A stretch of 49,936 nt of DNA, taken from positions 1-49,936 of the forward strand of contig NZ_BLXX01000023.1 in the NCBI RefSeq assembly GCF_014193515.1, written 5' to 3'. Below the pieces are notes generated by a model that saw only the letters and a program-made list of their open reading frames with translations, had not been told where the DNA came from and did no database searches. Numbering within the stretch: position 1 is the stretch's first letter; the number at the start of each line of letters is the position of its first letter. The position numbers and the translations under genes are program-made. Shown here piece after piece: positions 17,638 to 26,290 of this stretch. The stretch is from Geomonas silvestris (lineage in GTDB: Bacteria; Desulfobacterota; Desulfuromonadia; Geobacterales; Geobacteraceae).

Positions 17638-18783
17638 CTAGCGCATCGACTGCGGCTTGGCGCCCAAAACCGGGGAGAAGAGCACCCGGCCGCGCCCGTT
17701 GTTATCGAAGATCTTGGGCTGGCCGCCCCCCCACCAGTTGGCGGGCGCGCGGAATTCGTCCAGGCCGCTGTGGTAGAGGTCGTAGCCGGCGTTGTCGTAG
17801 ATCGCGTTGTCCCAGGCGGCGGCAGCACCGTCGGTCACGATGACCCCGTTGTTGCCGTTACCGAAGATCTGGTTTCCGACAACCTTGACCCGCGAGGTCG
17901 AAAGCGACAGGCCGAACTCGCGATTCTTCATGAGTTTGGCGCCGAGGATACTCCCCTCGCACCCCAAAAGGGTGACGCCGCTGCCGTTGCCGGAGACCTG
18001 CCCCCCCTGGAACTTGATGCGGCAGCCGTCGGCGGCAAGACCGGCGGAACGGTTGCCGGAGAGGTTCGCCTCGGAGAGGTAGAGCGAGCTGTGCAGCGCG
18101 TTGATCCCCTGGCGGTTCCCGCTCAAGACGACGCCGCGCAGGGTCGCCTCGCTCTCGGCAAGACGCACCCCCGCGTCGCAGTCGGCTGCCCCGCCCCCCT
18201 CCATGGTGACCAGGGCGTCCTGGAAGCGGAACCCGGTGTGGGAGCGCCCAGCCTTCACCCCCTTAAGTGTCACCGTCGAGTAGAGCGCCTCGAGACCGGT
18301 TTCGGCACCTTCGATGCGGCAGTTCTCCAGGACGTTCTTCTTCTCGCTCCCCAGAAGGAGGATCCCCTGCCAGTCGACGGGCTGGGGGTCGGCAAGCGCA
18401 CTGCCGAAGAGGACCGGCATCTCGCGGGTGCCGGAAACGATGAGCCGCCCCTGCACCACGAGCTGGGCGCCCTGGCTGCCGTTGCGCCTGAAGCGCACCA
18501 CCGCGCCCGGTTCCACGGTGAGCGTCGCCTGGGGGGCGATCACCAGCACCCCGTCGACCAGCACCTCGCCGCGCCAGGTGGTGTCCTCGTTCAAGACACG
18601 GCTGCCGTAGACGATCTGCGGCCGGAAAGGAAGTTCGGCGCGCGGGGCCGGCTCGACGGCCGCGGCAGGGAGCGAGGCGGCCGGGGACGCGCCGGCGGGG
18701 AGTCCGGCCCCGAAGGAGGACGCGGCGAAAAGGTGAGCTGCAGCAAGCAGCCCCAGGGTGGCAATAGGGAATATTCTAGTCAT
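17638..18783 (-). CDS. Secreted right-handed beta-helix repeat protein
   Basis: The 381-residue protein begins with a signal peptide (hydrophobic 5-25, ending near SSFGAG). After an Ala/Pro-rich linker it has a short strand domain ([20 protein letters not shown]), then about nine irregular 20-25-residue coils with N-rich turns, such as [20 protein letters not shown], typical of NosD/CASH-type parallel beta-helices. It probably sits in the periplasm or on the outer surface, possibly binding carbohydrate. It overlaps the diguanylate cyclase stop codon by 4 bases, suggesting a shared operon and control of an envelope function. Confidence 0.82.
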   Translation of the reverse strand: MTRIFPIATLGLLAAAHLFAASSFGAGLPAGASPAASLPAAAVEPAPRAELPFRPQIVYGSRVLNEDTTWRGEVLVDGVLVIAPQATLTVEPGAVVRFRRNGSQGAQLVVQGRLIVSGTREMPVLFGSALADPQPVDWQGILLLGSEKKNVLENCRIEGAETGLEALYSTVTLKGVKAGRSHTGFRFQDALVTMEGGGAADCDAGVRLAESEATLRGVVLSGNRQGINALHSSLYLSEANLSGNRSAGLAADGCRIKFQGGQVSGNGSGVTLLGCEGSILGAKLMKNREFGLSLSTSRVKVVGNQIFGNGNNGVIVTDGAAAAWDNAIYDNAGYDLYHSGLDEFRAPANWWGGGQPKIFDNNGRGRVLFSPVLGAKPQSMR

Positions 18784-19847
18784 AGAGAGGGGATGTGCAG
18801 GCTTTCCTGGTGGTACACCTTGTTCTTGCCGCAGCGCTTGGCCTGGTACAAGAGCGAGTCCACGATGTTGAAGAGTTCGTCCATCTTGTCAGCGTTCTCC
18901 GGGTAGCTCGCCACGCCGATGCTCACGGTGACCCCGCGCCCGCCGGAGCCTGCGAGCTTGTTGACGGTGCCGGTCTGCACCGCGGCGCGCAGCCGCTCGG
19001 CGGCCAGGATCGCCTTATCAAGGCGGGTCTCGGGGAGCAGCACGATGAACTCCTCGCCGCCGTAGCGAAAGGCGACGTCCACCCCCCGGATGGTCTCCAG
19101 GATCACCGTGCCGAGGACCGTCAGGAGCTCGTCGCCCACCGCGTGGCCGAAACTGTCGTTGAAGCTCTTGAAGTCGTCCACGTCCATCATGATGATGGAG
19201 AACGGCTTGTGGTAGCGCTTGGCGCGCCCCATCTCCTGCTTGAAGAACTGCTTGAAGTAGCGGTGGTTGTGCAGCCCGGTCAGGGAGTCGGTGATCGCCA
19301 TCAGCTTGGTGCGCTTGTGCAGCGTGGCGTTGTGGATCGCCATCGCCGCAAACGAGGCCAGGATGGAGAGGAGGTTCAGCCTGTCCCGGTCGAACTGGCG
19401 CGGCTCGAAGTCGTCCAGGTAGAGTATCCCCATGATCCGGCTCTGGAACACGAGCGGCACGCAGATGAGCGAGCGGATCCCTTCGTTGATGGCGATGGGG
19501 TTCTTGAAGAAGCTGGCCTTCGCGGTGTCCTCGATGAAGGAGATCTCGCCGGCCTTCAGCACCCGGTCGGTGAGCCCCCCCGGCGCCACGGTCCAGCGCT
19601 CCTTCTTGACGAAGTCGGCGGTGAGACCGGCGTGTGCGTGCAGGCTCAGCTCCTGGCGCTCCTCGTTGTAGAGGGCGACGCTGCCGGCCGGGGTGCTGGC
19701 GAGCCCCATGGCGCTGGTGAGGATCGCCTGCAGCACGGTGTCCAGATCCAGCGTGGAGACGACCGCTTTGGCGACCTCGATCAGGTCCTTGAGTGCCTTT
19801 ACCTGCGATTCAAGCTCTGCGGTTTTGCTGTCATCACACTCGGCCAT
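18780..19847 (-). CDS. GAF-GGDEF diguanylate cyclase
   Basis: The 355-residue protein has a GAF sensor domain at about 25-165 and a GGDEF domain at about 185-345. The active-site motif is RYGGEEF, and DVDDFKSFNDSFGHAVGDELL keeps the Asn and Asp that read guanine. Hybrid promiscuous GGDEF enzymes of Geobacter that make cGAMP carry Ser in place of that Asp, so this one should make c-di-GMP. No upstream inhibitory RxxD site was noticed. It has no membrane helix. It is the first gene of a two-gene unit with the beta-helix protein. Confidence 0.92.
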   Translation of the reverse strand: MAECDDSKTAELESQVKALKDLIEVAKAVVSTLDLDTVLQAILTSAMGLASTPAGSVALYNEERQELSLHAHAGLTADFVKKERWTVAPGGLTDRVLKAGEISFIEDTAKASFFKNPIAINEGIRSLICVPLVFQSRIMGILYLDDFEPRQFDRDRLNLLSILASFAAMAIHNATLHKRTKLMAITDSLTGLHNHRYFKQFFKQEMGRAKRYHKPFSIIMMDVDDFKSFNDSFGHAVGDELLTVLGTVILETIRGVDVAFRYGGEEFIVLLPETRLDKAILAAERLRAAVQTGTVNKLAGSGGRGVTVSIGVASYPENADKMDELFNIVDSLLYQAKRCGKNKVYHQESLHIPSL

Positions 19848-19979
19848 CGGCCACTCCGGTTCCGGTTAAGGTAAGCTGCTATTTTTAGCACAGGGTGCCC
19901 CCTGTTGTAAATGGCCAAGGCGTAAGCCCACTTGCCGCAAAACAATTTTCCGGGCCCCCAAATTTTAATCTTTAAACTC

Positions 19980-20035
19980 TTGACTCTGCCATACATCTTG
20001 TGGTTTATTCCCACCGCTTCCACTAAATGTGGTAT
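19980..20035 (+). promoter_or_regulatory. nrdJ promoter with two NrdR-box-like sites
   Basis: TTGACT (19980-19985) can serve as a -35 element. GCCATACATCTTGTGG (19988-20003) and CCACTAAATGTGGTAT (20020-20035) each resemble the 16-base NrdR box, and their starts are 32 bases apart, close to the three-turn spacing typical of paired NrdR boxes. NrdR is the general repressor of ribonucleotide reductase genes. The match was judged by eye. Confidence 0.45.
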
Positions 20036-20088
20036 CGACGACCCCAACATGTTAGGCATGTTATTTTATCCAAGGAGATCGGAACGTT

Positions 20089-22326
20089 ATGAAAAAATCA
20101 GTCGACAATGGGACCATTCCGGGGCTTTCGAAGAACGCTTTGACGGTACTTGAGAAGCGCTACCTGAAGCGCGACACCACGGGCAAGACCCTGGAGACCC
20201 CCGCGGATATGTTCCGGCGCGTAGCGGCAGCCATCGCCGCGGCAGACGCCACGTTCGACAAGAAGGCCGATCTCAACGCCCTCACCGACAAGTTCTACAA
20301 CCTGATGACCTCGTTCGAGTTCCTCCCCAACTCCCCGACCCTGATGAACGCCGGCCGCGAGCTGGGGCAGCTCTCCGCCTGCTTCGTCTTGCCGGTAGGG
20401 GACTCCATGGAGGAGATCTTCGAGTCCGTGAAGAACACCGCGCTGATCCACAAGTCCGGCGGCGGCACCGGCTTCTCCTTCTCGCGCCTGAGACCTGCCA
20501 ACGACGTGGTCATGTCCACCACCGGCATCTCCAGCGGTCCGCTCTCCTTCATGCGGGTGTTCGACATCGCCACCGAGACCATCAAGCAGGGGGGCACCCG
20601 CCGCGGCGCCAACATGGCGATCCTGCGCGTGGACCATCCGGACATCATGGACTTCATCATGTGCAAGAACGACCAGCGCCAGTTGAACAACTTCAACATC
20701 TCGGTCGGCATCACGGAAGAGTTCATGAAAGCGGTCGACGCGGACCGCGACTACACCCTGATGAACCCGCGCGACAAGAAGCCGGCCGGCACCCTGAACG
20801 CCCGCAAGGTCTTCAGCCGCATCGTGAAGCAGGCCTGGGAGAACGGCGAGCCGGGGATCATCTTCCTGGACCGCCTGAACAAGGACAACCCGACCCCGCA
20901 CATCGGCGAGATCGAGTCGACCAACCCCTGCGGCGAGCAGCCGCTCTTGCCCTACGAGTCCTGCAACCTGGGCTCCATCAACCTGGGCAAGATGGTGACC
21001 CACGGCCGGGTGAACTGGGACAAGCTGAAGGAAGTAGTGCACGCCGCGGTGCACTTCCTCGATAACGTCATCGAGGTGAACAACTACCCGCTCGACGAGA
21101 TCGACAAGATGACCCGCTCCAACCGCAAGATCGGCCTGGGGGTCATGGGATGGGCGGACATGCTCATCATGCTGGGGACCGCCTACAACTCCGACGAGGC
21201 CGTTACCCTGGGCGAGCAGGTGATGAAGTTCATCAACGACGAAGGTCACGCGGCCTCCCGCGCGCTCGCCAAGACCCGCGGCGCCTTCCCGAACTTCAAG
21301 GGGTCGATCTACGACCGTCCTGGCGCGGAGGCGATCCGCAACGCGACCGTCACCACCATCGCCCCGACCGGCACCATCTCGATCATCGCCAACGCCTCTT
21401 CCGGCGTCGAGCCGCTCTTCGCGGTCTCCTTCGTGCGCCAGGTGATGGACAAGAACATCCTGGTCGAAGTGAACCCGCTCTTCGAGAAGATCGCCAAGGC
21501 CGACGGGTTCTACTCCGAGGCGCTCATGCAGAAGATCGCGGAGCACGGCACCGTGCACGGGATCAACGACATCCCCGAGCAGGTGCGCGACATCTTCGTG
21601 ACCGCGCACGACATCACCCCGGAAGAGCACATCGCCATGCAGGCCGCCTTCCAGCGCCACACCGACAACGCGGTGTCGAAGACGGTTAACTTCCCGAACA
21701 CCGCGACCGTCGAGGACGTGGAGAAGGTCTACCGCCTCGCCTACCAGACCAACTGCAAGGGTGTCACCATCTACCGCGACGGCTCCCGCGACGAGCAGGT
21801 CCTCTCGGTGGGCAAGAAGGAAGAGGCACCGGCTGCGGTGCTGGCCCCGGTCCTGGATGAGAAGCGCGCCGTGAAGCGCGAGCGCCCCAAGGCACTCAAG
21901 GGTTGGACCTACCAGATGCAGACCGGCTGCGGCCCGCTCTACATCACCATCAACGAGGACGCCACCGGTCTCTTCGAAGTCTTCACCACCATGGGCAAGG
22001 CTGGCGGTTGCGCGGCCAGCCAGTGCGAGGCGATCGGCCGCATGGTTTCCCTGGCCTGGAGAAGCGGCATCCAGGGGAGGAGCGTCGTGAAGCAGCTCCT
22101 GGGGATCTCCTGCCACTCGCCGTCCGGCTTCGGCGACAACAAGGTGCTCTCCTGCGCCGACGCGGTAGCGAAGGCGATCCAGTCCCACCTGGCACTCACC
22201 GGCCACGCCGACATCGTCGAGGTACCGGTGTTCGACAAGGGCGCCTGCCCCGAGTGCGGCGGCGTCGTGGAGCACGAGGGCGGCTGCGCCGTCTGCCGCG
22301 TCTGCGGCTACTCCGAGTGCGCCTAG
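20089..22326 (+). CDS. nrdJ: Adenosylcobalamin-dependent (class II) ribonucleotide reductase
   Basis: The 745-residue enzyme reduces ribonucleotides to deoxyribonucleotides using a B12 radical. Visible landmarks: NSPTLMNAGRELGQLSACF with a substrate-site Cys, [27 protein letters not shown], the active-site loop STNPCGEQPLLPYESCNLGS and APTGTISIIANASSG. The C-terminal 150 residues are a TSCPD-type domain (MGKAGGCAASQCEAIGRM) ending in a CPECGG...CRVCGY zinc ribbon that likely re-reduces the active site. The start follows AAGGAG. It is a single-gene unit with its own promoter and terminator. Confidence 0.97.
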   Translation: MKKSVDNGTIPGLSKNALTVLEKRYLKRDTTGKTLETPADMFRRVAAAIAAADATFDKKADLNALTDKFYNLMTSFEFLPNSPTLMNAGRELGQLSACFVLPVGDSMEEIFESVKNTALIHKSGGGTGFSFSRLRPANDVVMSTTGISSGPLSFMRVFDIATETIKQGGTRRGANMAILRVDHPDIMDFIMCKNDQRQLNNFNISVGITEEFMKAVDADRDYTLMNPRDKKPAGTLNARKVFSRIVKQAWENGEPGIIFLDRLNKDNPTPHIGEIESTNPCGEQPLLPYESCNLGSINLGKMVTHGRVNWDKLKEVVHAAVHFLDNVIEVNNYPLDEIDKMTRSNRKIGLGVMGWADMLIMLGTAYNSDEAVTLGEQVMKFINDEGHAASRALAKTRGAFPNFKGSIYDRPGAEAIRNATVTTIAPTGTISIIANASSGVEPLFAVSFVRQVMDKNILVEVNPLFEKIAKADGFYSEALMQKIAEHGTVHGINDIPEQVRDIFVTAHDITPEEHIAMQAAFQRHTDNAVSKTVNFPNTATVEDVEKVYRLAYQTNCKGVTIYRDGSRDEQVLSVGKKEEAPAAVLAPVLDEKRAVKRERPKALKGWTYQMQTGCGPLYITINEDATGLFEVFTTMGKAGGCAASQCEAIGRMVSLAWRSGIQGRSVVKQLLGISCHSPSGFGDNKVLSCADAVAKAIQSHLALTGHADIVEVPVFDKGACPECGGVVEHEGGCAVCRVCGYSECA

Positions 22327-22376
22327 TAGGGCGCCGGATACCGGCACAGCATAGATAACAACGTAGATAACAAAGC

Positions 22377-22408
22377 AAAAGCCCCGGGGACCTCTCCGGG
22401 GCTTTTTT
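22377..22408 (+). terminator. Intrinsic terminator of nrdJ
   Basis: GCCCCGG and CCGGGGC arms pair, followed by TTTTTT, about 50 bases after the nrdJ stop codon. Confidence 0.92.
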
Positions 22409-22843
22409 AGTGCGCTGGCTGACGGCTCCGCCCTCCCCTTGCGACCTTAGGAGCCGGCCGATCGAGGGGCCCGCGCCTGAAGGCCGGTTCAGGCACCAGC
22501 AAACTTCGTGCGGCACCCCGAGCCGTTGCGCCTTGCTCCCTCTCTTTCCGGTTGAGTCATCACCTGGCAGGGCACAGTCAGAGCGAAGGCGCAGTAACCA
22601 GAGAGCATTGCGTCAAAAGTAAGCATCGGCGCCGGGAGCTGACACAGGAAACGCGGCAAAGGCAAAGCCGCCCCCGTTGCCGCTCATAGCGCTCCGGGCA
22701 AATGAAAGACGCCGGCGGCGGCCCCTGTTTTAAAACACCATCTGACCGACAACTTCTTTTAATACCGTCGTTTTTTGATATACTGGTGCTATCCAGATCT
22801 TCTCCCTGCGGTGTACGGGCCCTGCCCGGAAAAGGAGATAGCC
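22409..22843. other. Intergenic region upstream of the ferritin-like gene
   Basis: About 435 GC-rich bases with no credible gene. It contains a small hairpin GCGGC/GCCGC at about 22652-22670 and, near its end, TGATATACT (22776-22784), a good extended -10 element for the ferritin-like gene. Confidence 0.45.
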
Positions 22844-23329
22844 ATGAACGTCTTCGACTGTGCCATAAAGATAGAAGAGGAAGCCCGGAAGTACTACGAA
22901 ACAATAAGCTCGCAGAGCAGCGAGCCCGATATGAAGCACCTGTTCACCATGCTGGCAGCCTCCGAGGAAGAGTTCCGCGACCAGCTGGTAAACCTGAAAA
23001 CGACCCTGGCACCTGAGCTTGCGAAGGCCGACGCGATGGATGGGGCCGCCTGCTCGTTCCGGCCTCTGCTTACCGAGCGCGAACTGCTGGAGATCGTGAA
23101 AGACGACCACGACCTGTACCAGCTCTCGATGCGCGAAGTGGAAGAGGAGATCCGGTTCTACGAGGAGCTCGCCGCCAAGACCAAAGACCCGGCCACCCGC
23201 AACTGCCTGAAGATGCTCGCCGAAGAGGAGCGCCGGCACCTGAGCGTGGTGGAGAACATCTACGAGTTCGTCGAGGCTCCCAAGACCTACCTCGCCTGGG
23301 GTGAGTTCAGCAACCTGAAGGACCTCTGA
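22844..23329 (+). CDS. Rubrerythrin-like ferritin-fold protein
   Basis: The start at 22844 follows AAGGAG and gives 161 residues. The protein is a four-helix bundle with two E-x(n)-E-x-x-H repeats: EEEARKYYETISS and LAASEEEFRDQL in the first half and EVEEEIRFYEELAAK and LAEEERRHLSVVE in the second. These supply the di-iron ligands of rubrerythrin-type proteins. The C-terminal rubredoxin domain of true rubrerythrins is absent. A role in peroxide or iron handling in an anaerobe is likely by family. It is flanked by its own -10-like sequence and terminator. Confidence 0.85.
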   Translation: MNVFDCAIKIEEEARKYYETISSQSSEPDMKHLFTMLAASEEEFRDQLVNLKTTLAPELAKADAMDGAACSFRPLLTERELLEIVKDDHDLYQLSMREVEEEIRFYEELAAKTKDPATRNCLKMLAEEERRHLSVVENIYEFVEAPKTYLAWGEFSNLKDL

Positions 23330-23346
23330 GAAGAGGGTGCGACACG

Positions 23347-23376
23347 AAAAAAGCCCGCGGTGCGGGCTTTTTTTTC
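23347..23376 (+). terminator. Intrinsic terminator of the ferritin-like gene
   Basis: AAAAAAGCCCGC and GCGGGCTTTTTTTT form a short, strong hairpin with a T-run, 18 bases after the stop codon. Confidence 0.92.
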
Positions 23377-23382
23377 TTTCGA

Positions 23383-23515
23383 AACCAGGGATGAATGGGA
23401 TTAACAGGATAAAACCAACTGCCTTTTAACGCTTTAGCCTTTCGTGTCTTTAGTCTTTCAGGTCTTCAGTCATTCAAAGTTTTTGATTTCATCCCGTCCA
23501 TTCCATTCATCCCTG
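23383..23515. repeat. Inverted intergenic repeat (GGGATGAATGGG type)
   Basis: AGGGATGAATGGGATTAACAGG near 23386-23408 recurs in inverted form near 23500-23516 (CCATTCATCCCTGTTAG). Short copies of this kind are common between genes in this group of bacteria as I recall. The stretch between is T-rich with repeats of TTTAGTCTTTCAGGTCTT type. Confidence 0.5.
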
Positions 23516-23805
23516 TTAGTCATTAATGATCCCGTCCATCCCTGTCTCGGTCCGTGCCGCGTCGTCGGCGCTGTCCGGGTCGCATTCCGGGCGCAGGTAG
23601 CGCTCCAGCTCGTCGTAGAGGCGATCGGTGGTGAGCTTGAGGCCGCCACCTGGTCCAGAGACGTCGGTGCACCCTGCACTGTCGAGCCGTGCAGGCGGTC
23701 CACCATCCCCTTCAGTTCGCGAAGCACGTGGTAGGTGTTCCTCAGCACAAGGTAGGAGCTCTCGCTCAACTCCTCCACTCGTTCGGTACGCAGCGCTGCA
23801 GTCAT
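23516..23805 (-). pseudogene. Small helical protein gene with an apparent frameshift
   Basis: From ATG 23805 (after GGGGAGAGG) the frame gives MTAALRTERVEELSESSYLV, then HVLRELKGMVDRLHGST, which looks like real protein, then degrades to serine- and threonine-rich text. The other minus-strand frame takes over with LKLTTDRLYDELERYL and ends at 23516. Joined near 23650-23670 they would make one protein of about 95 residues. This suggests a single-base change, either a true mutation or a sequencing error. The family is not recognised. Confidence 0.5.
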
Positions 23806-23826
23806 ATCCTCTCCCCCGCACCCCGA

Positions 23827-24015
23827 CTAGCGCCAGTGGATGCAGTTTACCGGGCAGCTGTCGATCGCCTCCTGGACGCTCTTCTCATCCGCCCCTTCCT
23901 GGTCGTAGGCCTCCGACACCCCTGCGTCGTTGAGGCGGAACACCGCGGGAACCAGGCTTTCACACAGCCCGCACCCGATGCAAACATCCTGATCTACGTA
24001 TACCTCTCGTGCCAT
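23827..24015 (-). CDS. Small ferredoxin
   Basis: The 62-residue protein is a monocluster-type ferredoxin: VDQDVCIGCGLCESLVPAVF near the N-terminus and DSCPVNCIHW at the end. The first cluster motif is C-x2-C-x2-C with the fourth ligand in CPVNC, the pattern of [4Fe-4S] or [3Fe-4S] electron carriers of the Fer4-like family. The start has AGGAGGAG. It could donate electrons to a partner encoded elsewhere; neighbours do not name one. Confidence 0.92.
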   Translation of the reverse strand: MAREVYVDQDVCIGCGLCESLVPAVFRLNDAGVSEAYDQEGADEKSVQEAIDSCPVNCIHWR

Positions 24016-24252
24016 GACTCCTCCTGGTTACTGCTGTCATTTAATGATCATCTGCCGGTGCCTCTGCGGGGAAGCGGCAAGCTCCCCCGCTGCGAAACCG
24101 GCTCTGGCTCCGGCTGATCCGGCCGCCGGGACGGAACCGGAGCCGCTCATAGCATACCTTAGCAGGGCAAAAAGTCGACCGGCGGCCCGGAAAGCGGGGA
24201 AAAGCGGGGATAAAAGCTGAGAAGGGGGCGGGACCGCTGGGTGGATCCAAGG

Positions 24253-24549
24253 TTACCGGGGGGTGAAGGTCAGGCAGTCGGGGTGTGACTCATGTTTGCC
24301 GATGGTAACGCTGGAGGCGGTGCATTCGAGGGAGCTGTTGAGCTTGCAGGATTCTACCTTGCAGGCGCCGATGCCGCCCTGTACGTCGACGATCCCGGCG
24401 CGCTGGCTTGCGTGCACATAGGTATCGCAGCTGGGGCAGGGGTCCGAGGGCCCTCCCACGGTGATCGCCAGGGTGTGGCAGGCGTTGTGCTTGTTGTAGG
24501 CGCAGTCGGTTACCTCGCACGAGGTGATTTTTACCATCTGTTTCTCCAT
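24253..24549 (-). CDS. DUF1540 cysteine-rich protein
   Basis: The 98-residue protein has two DUF1540 repeats. The first is SCEVTDCAYNKHNACHTLAI (10-29) with a following CPSCDTY; the second is ACKVESCKLNSSLECTASSV (62-81) with a final CLTF. Each repeat offers four cysteines able to bind a metal such as zinc. Function of the family is unknown. The start follows AAGGAG. It lies 160 bases after hgcB on the same strand; whether it shares its transcript is unclear. Confidence 0.85.
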   Translation of the reverse strand: MEKQMVKITSCEVTDCAYNKHNACHTLAITVGGPSDPCPSCDTYVHASQRAGIVDVQGGIGACKVESCKLNSSLECTASSVTIGKHESHPDCLTFTPR

Positions 24550-24709
24550 AGTGTTCTCCTTTGTCCCGCCCCCTTCTCGCTTAGGATTCTTTAACAGTTC
24601 CTAACCGATAGTCAAGCAGGCAAAAGGTCAAGGAGCAGACGGTGCGGCCGGCCTTCAACTCGCCTCCATGCGGCGCCGCGGCGCGGCCGGCGACTCCGGA
24701 ACAGGGGCG

Positions 24710-25000
24710 TCAGCCGCAGCCGCCCCCCCCCACCCCGGGGATCTTTTTCTCGCGCAGCCACTCGTTGATGAGCCCGGTGGCGCAACCGACGCCGGAATCG
24801 ACCGTGATGGCGCGGACCGGGCAGTTGCCGGCGCAGGCCCCGCACTCCATGCAGGCGTCCCGGTCGACGATGCGGGCGAGTTTCGCCTCGAGGGCGAACA
24901 CCTGGTGCGGGCAGACCTCGAGGCAGCGACCGCAGCCGACGCAGCGCTTTTGGTCCAGCTCGAGGGTGGCGACGTTCGACAGGTAGCGAAAACCTTTCAT
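24710..25000 (-). CDS. hgcB: HgcB, ferredoxin of mercury methylation
   Basis: The 96-residue protein has two [4Fe-4S] motifs, CVGCGRCLEVCP (20-31) and CMECGACAGNCP (50-61), then a lone Cys in GVGCATGLINEWL and a C-terminal GGGGCG tail. This arrangement, with extra cysteines at the end, is typical of HgcB, which reduces the corrinoid of HgcA and may deliver Hg(II). The ATG has AAGGAG and lies 12 bases after the hgcA stop codon, so the two are one operon. Identification rests on these features plus the neighbouring HgcA. Confidence 0.95.
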   Translation of the reverse strand: MKGFRYLSNVATLELDQKRCVGCGRCLEVCPHQVFALEAKLARIVDRDACMECGACAGNCPVRAITVDSGVGCATGLINEWLREKKIPGVGGGGCG

Positions 25001-25012
25001 CTCCGTATCTCC

Positions 25013-26176
25013 TTAGTAGACCAGGGCTCCCGCCAGCACCAGCAACAGGCTCACGAGCAGGGCGCCCCCCAGGACCGGCAGGCCGAGCCGCATCTCCTTC
25101 TTCACCCCGGAGCGCGAGGTGAAGGTGGTGCAGCCGGTGAAATTGAGGGTGTAGAAGGAGCTCACCGCGGGAAAGGCCAGGAACGAGGCGGCCTGCACGG
25201 GCCAGCTCCAGAGCGCCCCCCCCGCCAGGGCAAAAAAAACCGCACTGAAGGCGATGCCGGCCAGCGCCCCTTTGACGGCGAAGCTGCGCCCGGGAATGAA
25301 GGGGAGCAGGACCGGCGCCACAGCGATGCCGGTGAACACCGCGCCCAGGTACCCCAAGACGGTGGTCAAGGCGGCGCCGCTCCCCCCCGCCAAAAGTGCC
25401 ACCAGGTAGAGCCCGCCCCCCAGCACCAGAAGCGTCTTAAGGACCAGGACGATCTCCACCGGCACCAGCACCAGGCGCTCGTAAAGGGTGAAGCTGAGCT
25501 CGCGCATGGCAGGCGTGGTACGCTCGCCGTTATCCAGGTATTCCGGGATGTCCTCGGCTCGGATGGTGGCGTACGTGATCGAGAAGTCGGTCGCTTTTTG
25601 CACCTCGTGGGCGGCGACCCCCGGGGCGCCCAAGATCGGCAGGGTGAGGCGCCTGTGCTGCACCACCTTGGCGAGGCCGCTCTCGGCGACCCGGCGCACC
25701 AGCTCCGTAGTCCCGAAGGTCCCCTTACCCGCCGCACACCAGACGTTGATCCCGAAGGTCTCCAGCACGAGGAGCCAGACGTTTCTTCCCGCAAGCGCGC
25801 GGCGCACCAGGTCGTAGGTCATCTGGTAGTTCGCGGTCACCAGTACCGGCGCCTCCGGTGTCGGCGCACCGATAGCGTACAGCCCGGGCGGCACCAGGAA
25901 GTCCATCCGGTTGATGCCCCAGCGTGCCATGCAGGCGCCGAGATGGTCGGCCACGGTGAGGGCAGTCCTTATCCGGGGCACCCGCCCGGCCGGCGTATCC
26001 AGCCACCCCTCGAATCCCGGCACCGTCTCGTCGATCGTTCCGCCCCCGGCGGAAGTGCGGGGACCTCAGCAGGGTGGCGCATCCGGGTCGGCACTCGGGA
26101 CGCACCCGCCCGGCGCGGCCTTCGGCTTGGCCACTTCGATCTTCTTGAACTGCCGCATCTTTACCGGCTTTTCCAT
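25013..26176 (-). CDS. hgcA: HgcA, corrinoid mercury methyltransferase with in-frame UGA (possible selenocysteine)
   Basis: HgcA moves a methyl group from its corrinoid to Hg(II). The signature NVWCAAGK (cap helix, Co-binding Cys147) is present, followed by five membrane helices to the C-terminus. A strong start, AAGGAG then ATG at 26176, opens MEKPVKMRQFKKIEVAKPKA and reaches ...DAPPC, then UGA (26068-26066), after which the same frame continues GPRTSAGGG and on into PGFEGWLDTPAGR. A perfect hairpin follows the UGA at SECIS-like spacing, so Sec37 is plausible and the full length would be 387 residues. Without readthrough, translation would need to restart at GTG 26023 (336 residues), which has no good ribosome binding site. 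A nonsense mutation or sequencing error remains possible. Confidence 0.9.
26038..26054 (-). promoter_or_regulatory. SECIS-like hairpin after the hgcA UGA
   Basis: TTCCGCC and GGCGGAA pair perfectly around a GGG loop. The stem begins 11 bases after the UGA and the loop begins 18 bases after it. Published bacterial SECIS rules ask for a stem of at least 4 pairs, a G among the first two loop bases and 16-37 bases from UGA to the loop; all are met. Confidence 0.55.
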
Positions 26177-26290
26177 CTGGTTCTCCTTCCATTAACGGGG
26201 AAATCGCGGTAGACGCCGCCCCCCGCCATTATCGGATCTGCTTCGCGCGTGCTGTTCCGGGCGCGGTGTCAGGTGCAGGTGTCTTTTTGC

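Noticed and set aside
18780..19847. GGDEF protein as the source of cGAMP for the riboswitch
   Set aside because: The guanine-reading Asp (GHAVGD) is kept; hybrid promiscuous enzymes have Ser there, so c-di-GMP is the expected product.
20098..22347. 749-codon open frame on the minus strand
   Set aside because: It lies antisense to nrdJ, which has complete motifs and a ribosome binding site; long antisense frames are expected in GC-rich genes.
26023..26023. GTG 26023 as the true hgcA start
   Set aside because: No good ribosome binding site precedes it, and the upstream ATG with AAGGAG is in the same frame; it stays an alternative if the UGA is a real stop.
24668..26212. 514-codon plus-strand frame across hgcB and hgcA
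   Set aside because: Low-complexity composition typical of a shadow; the minus-strand hgcAB genes are certain.
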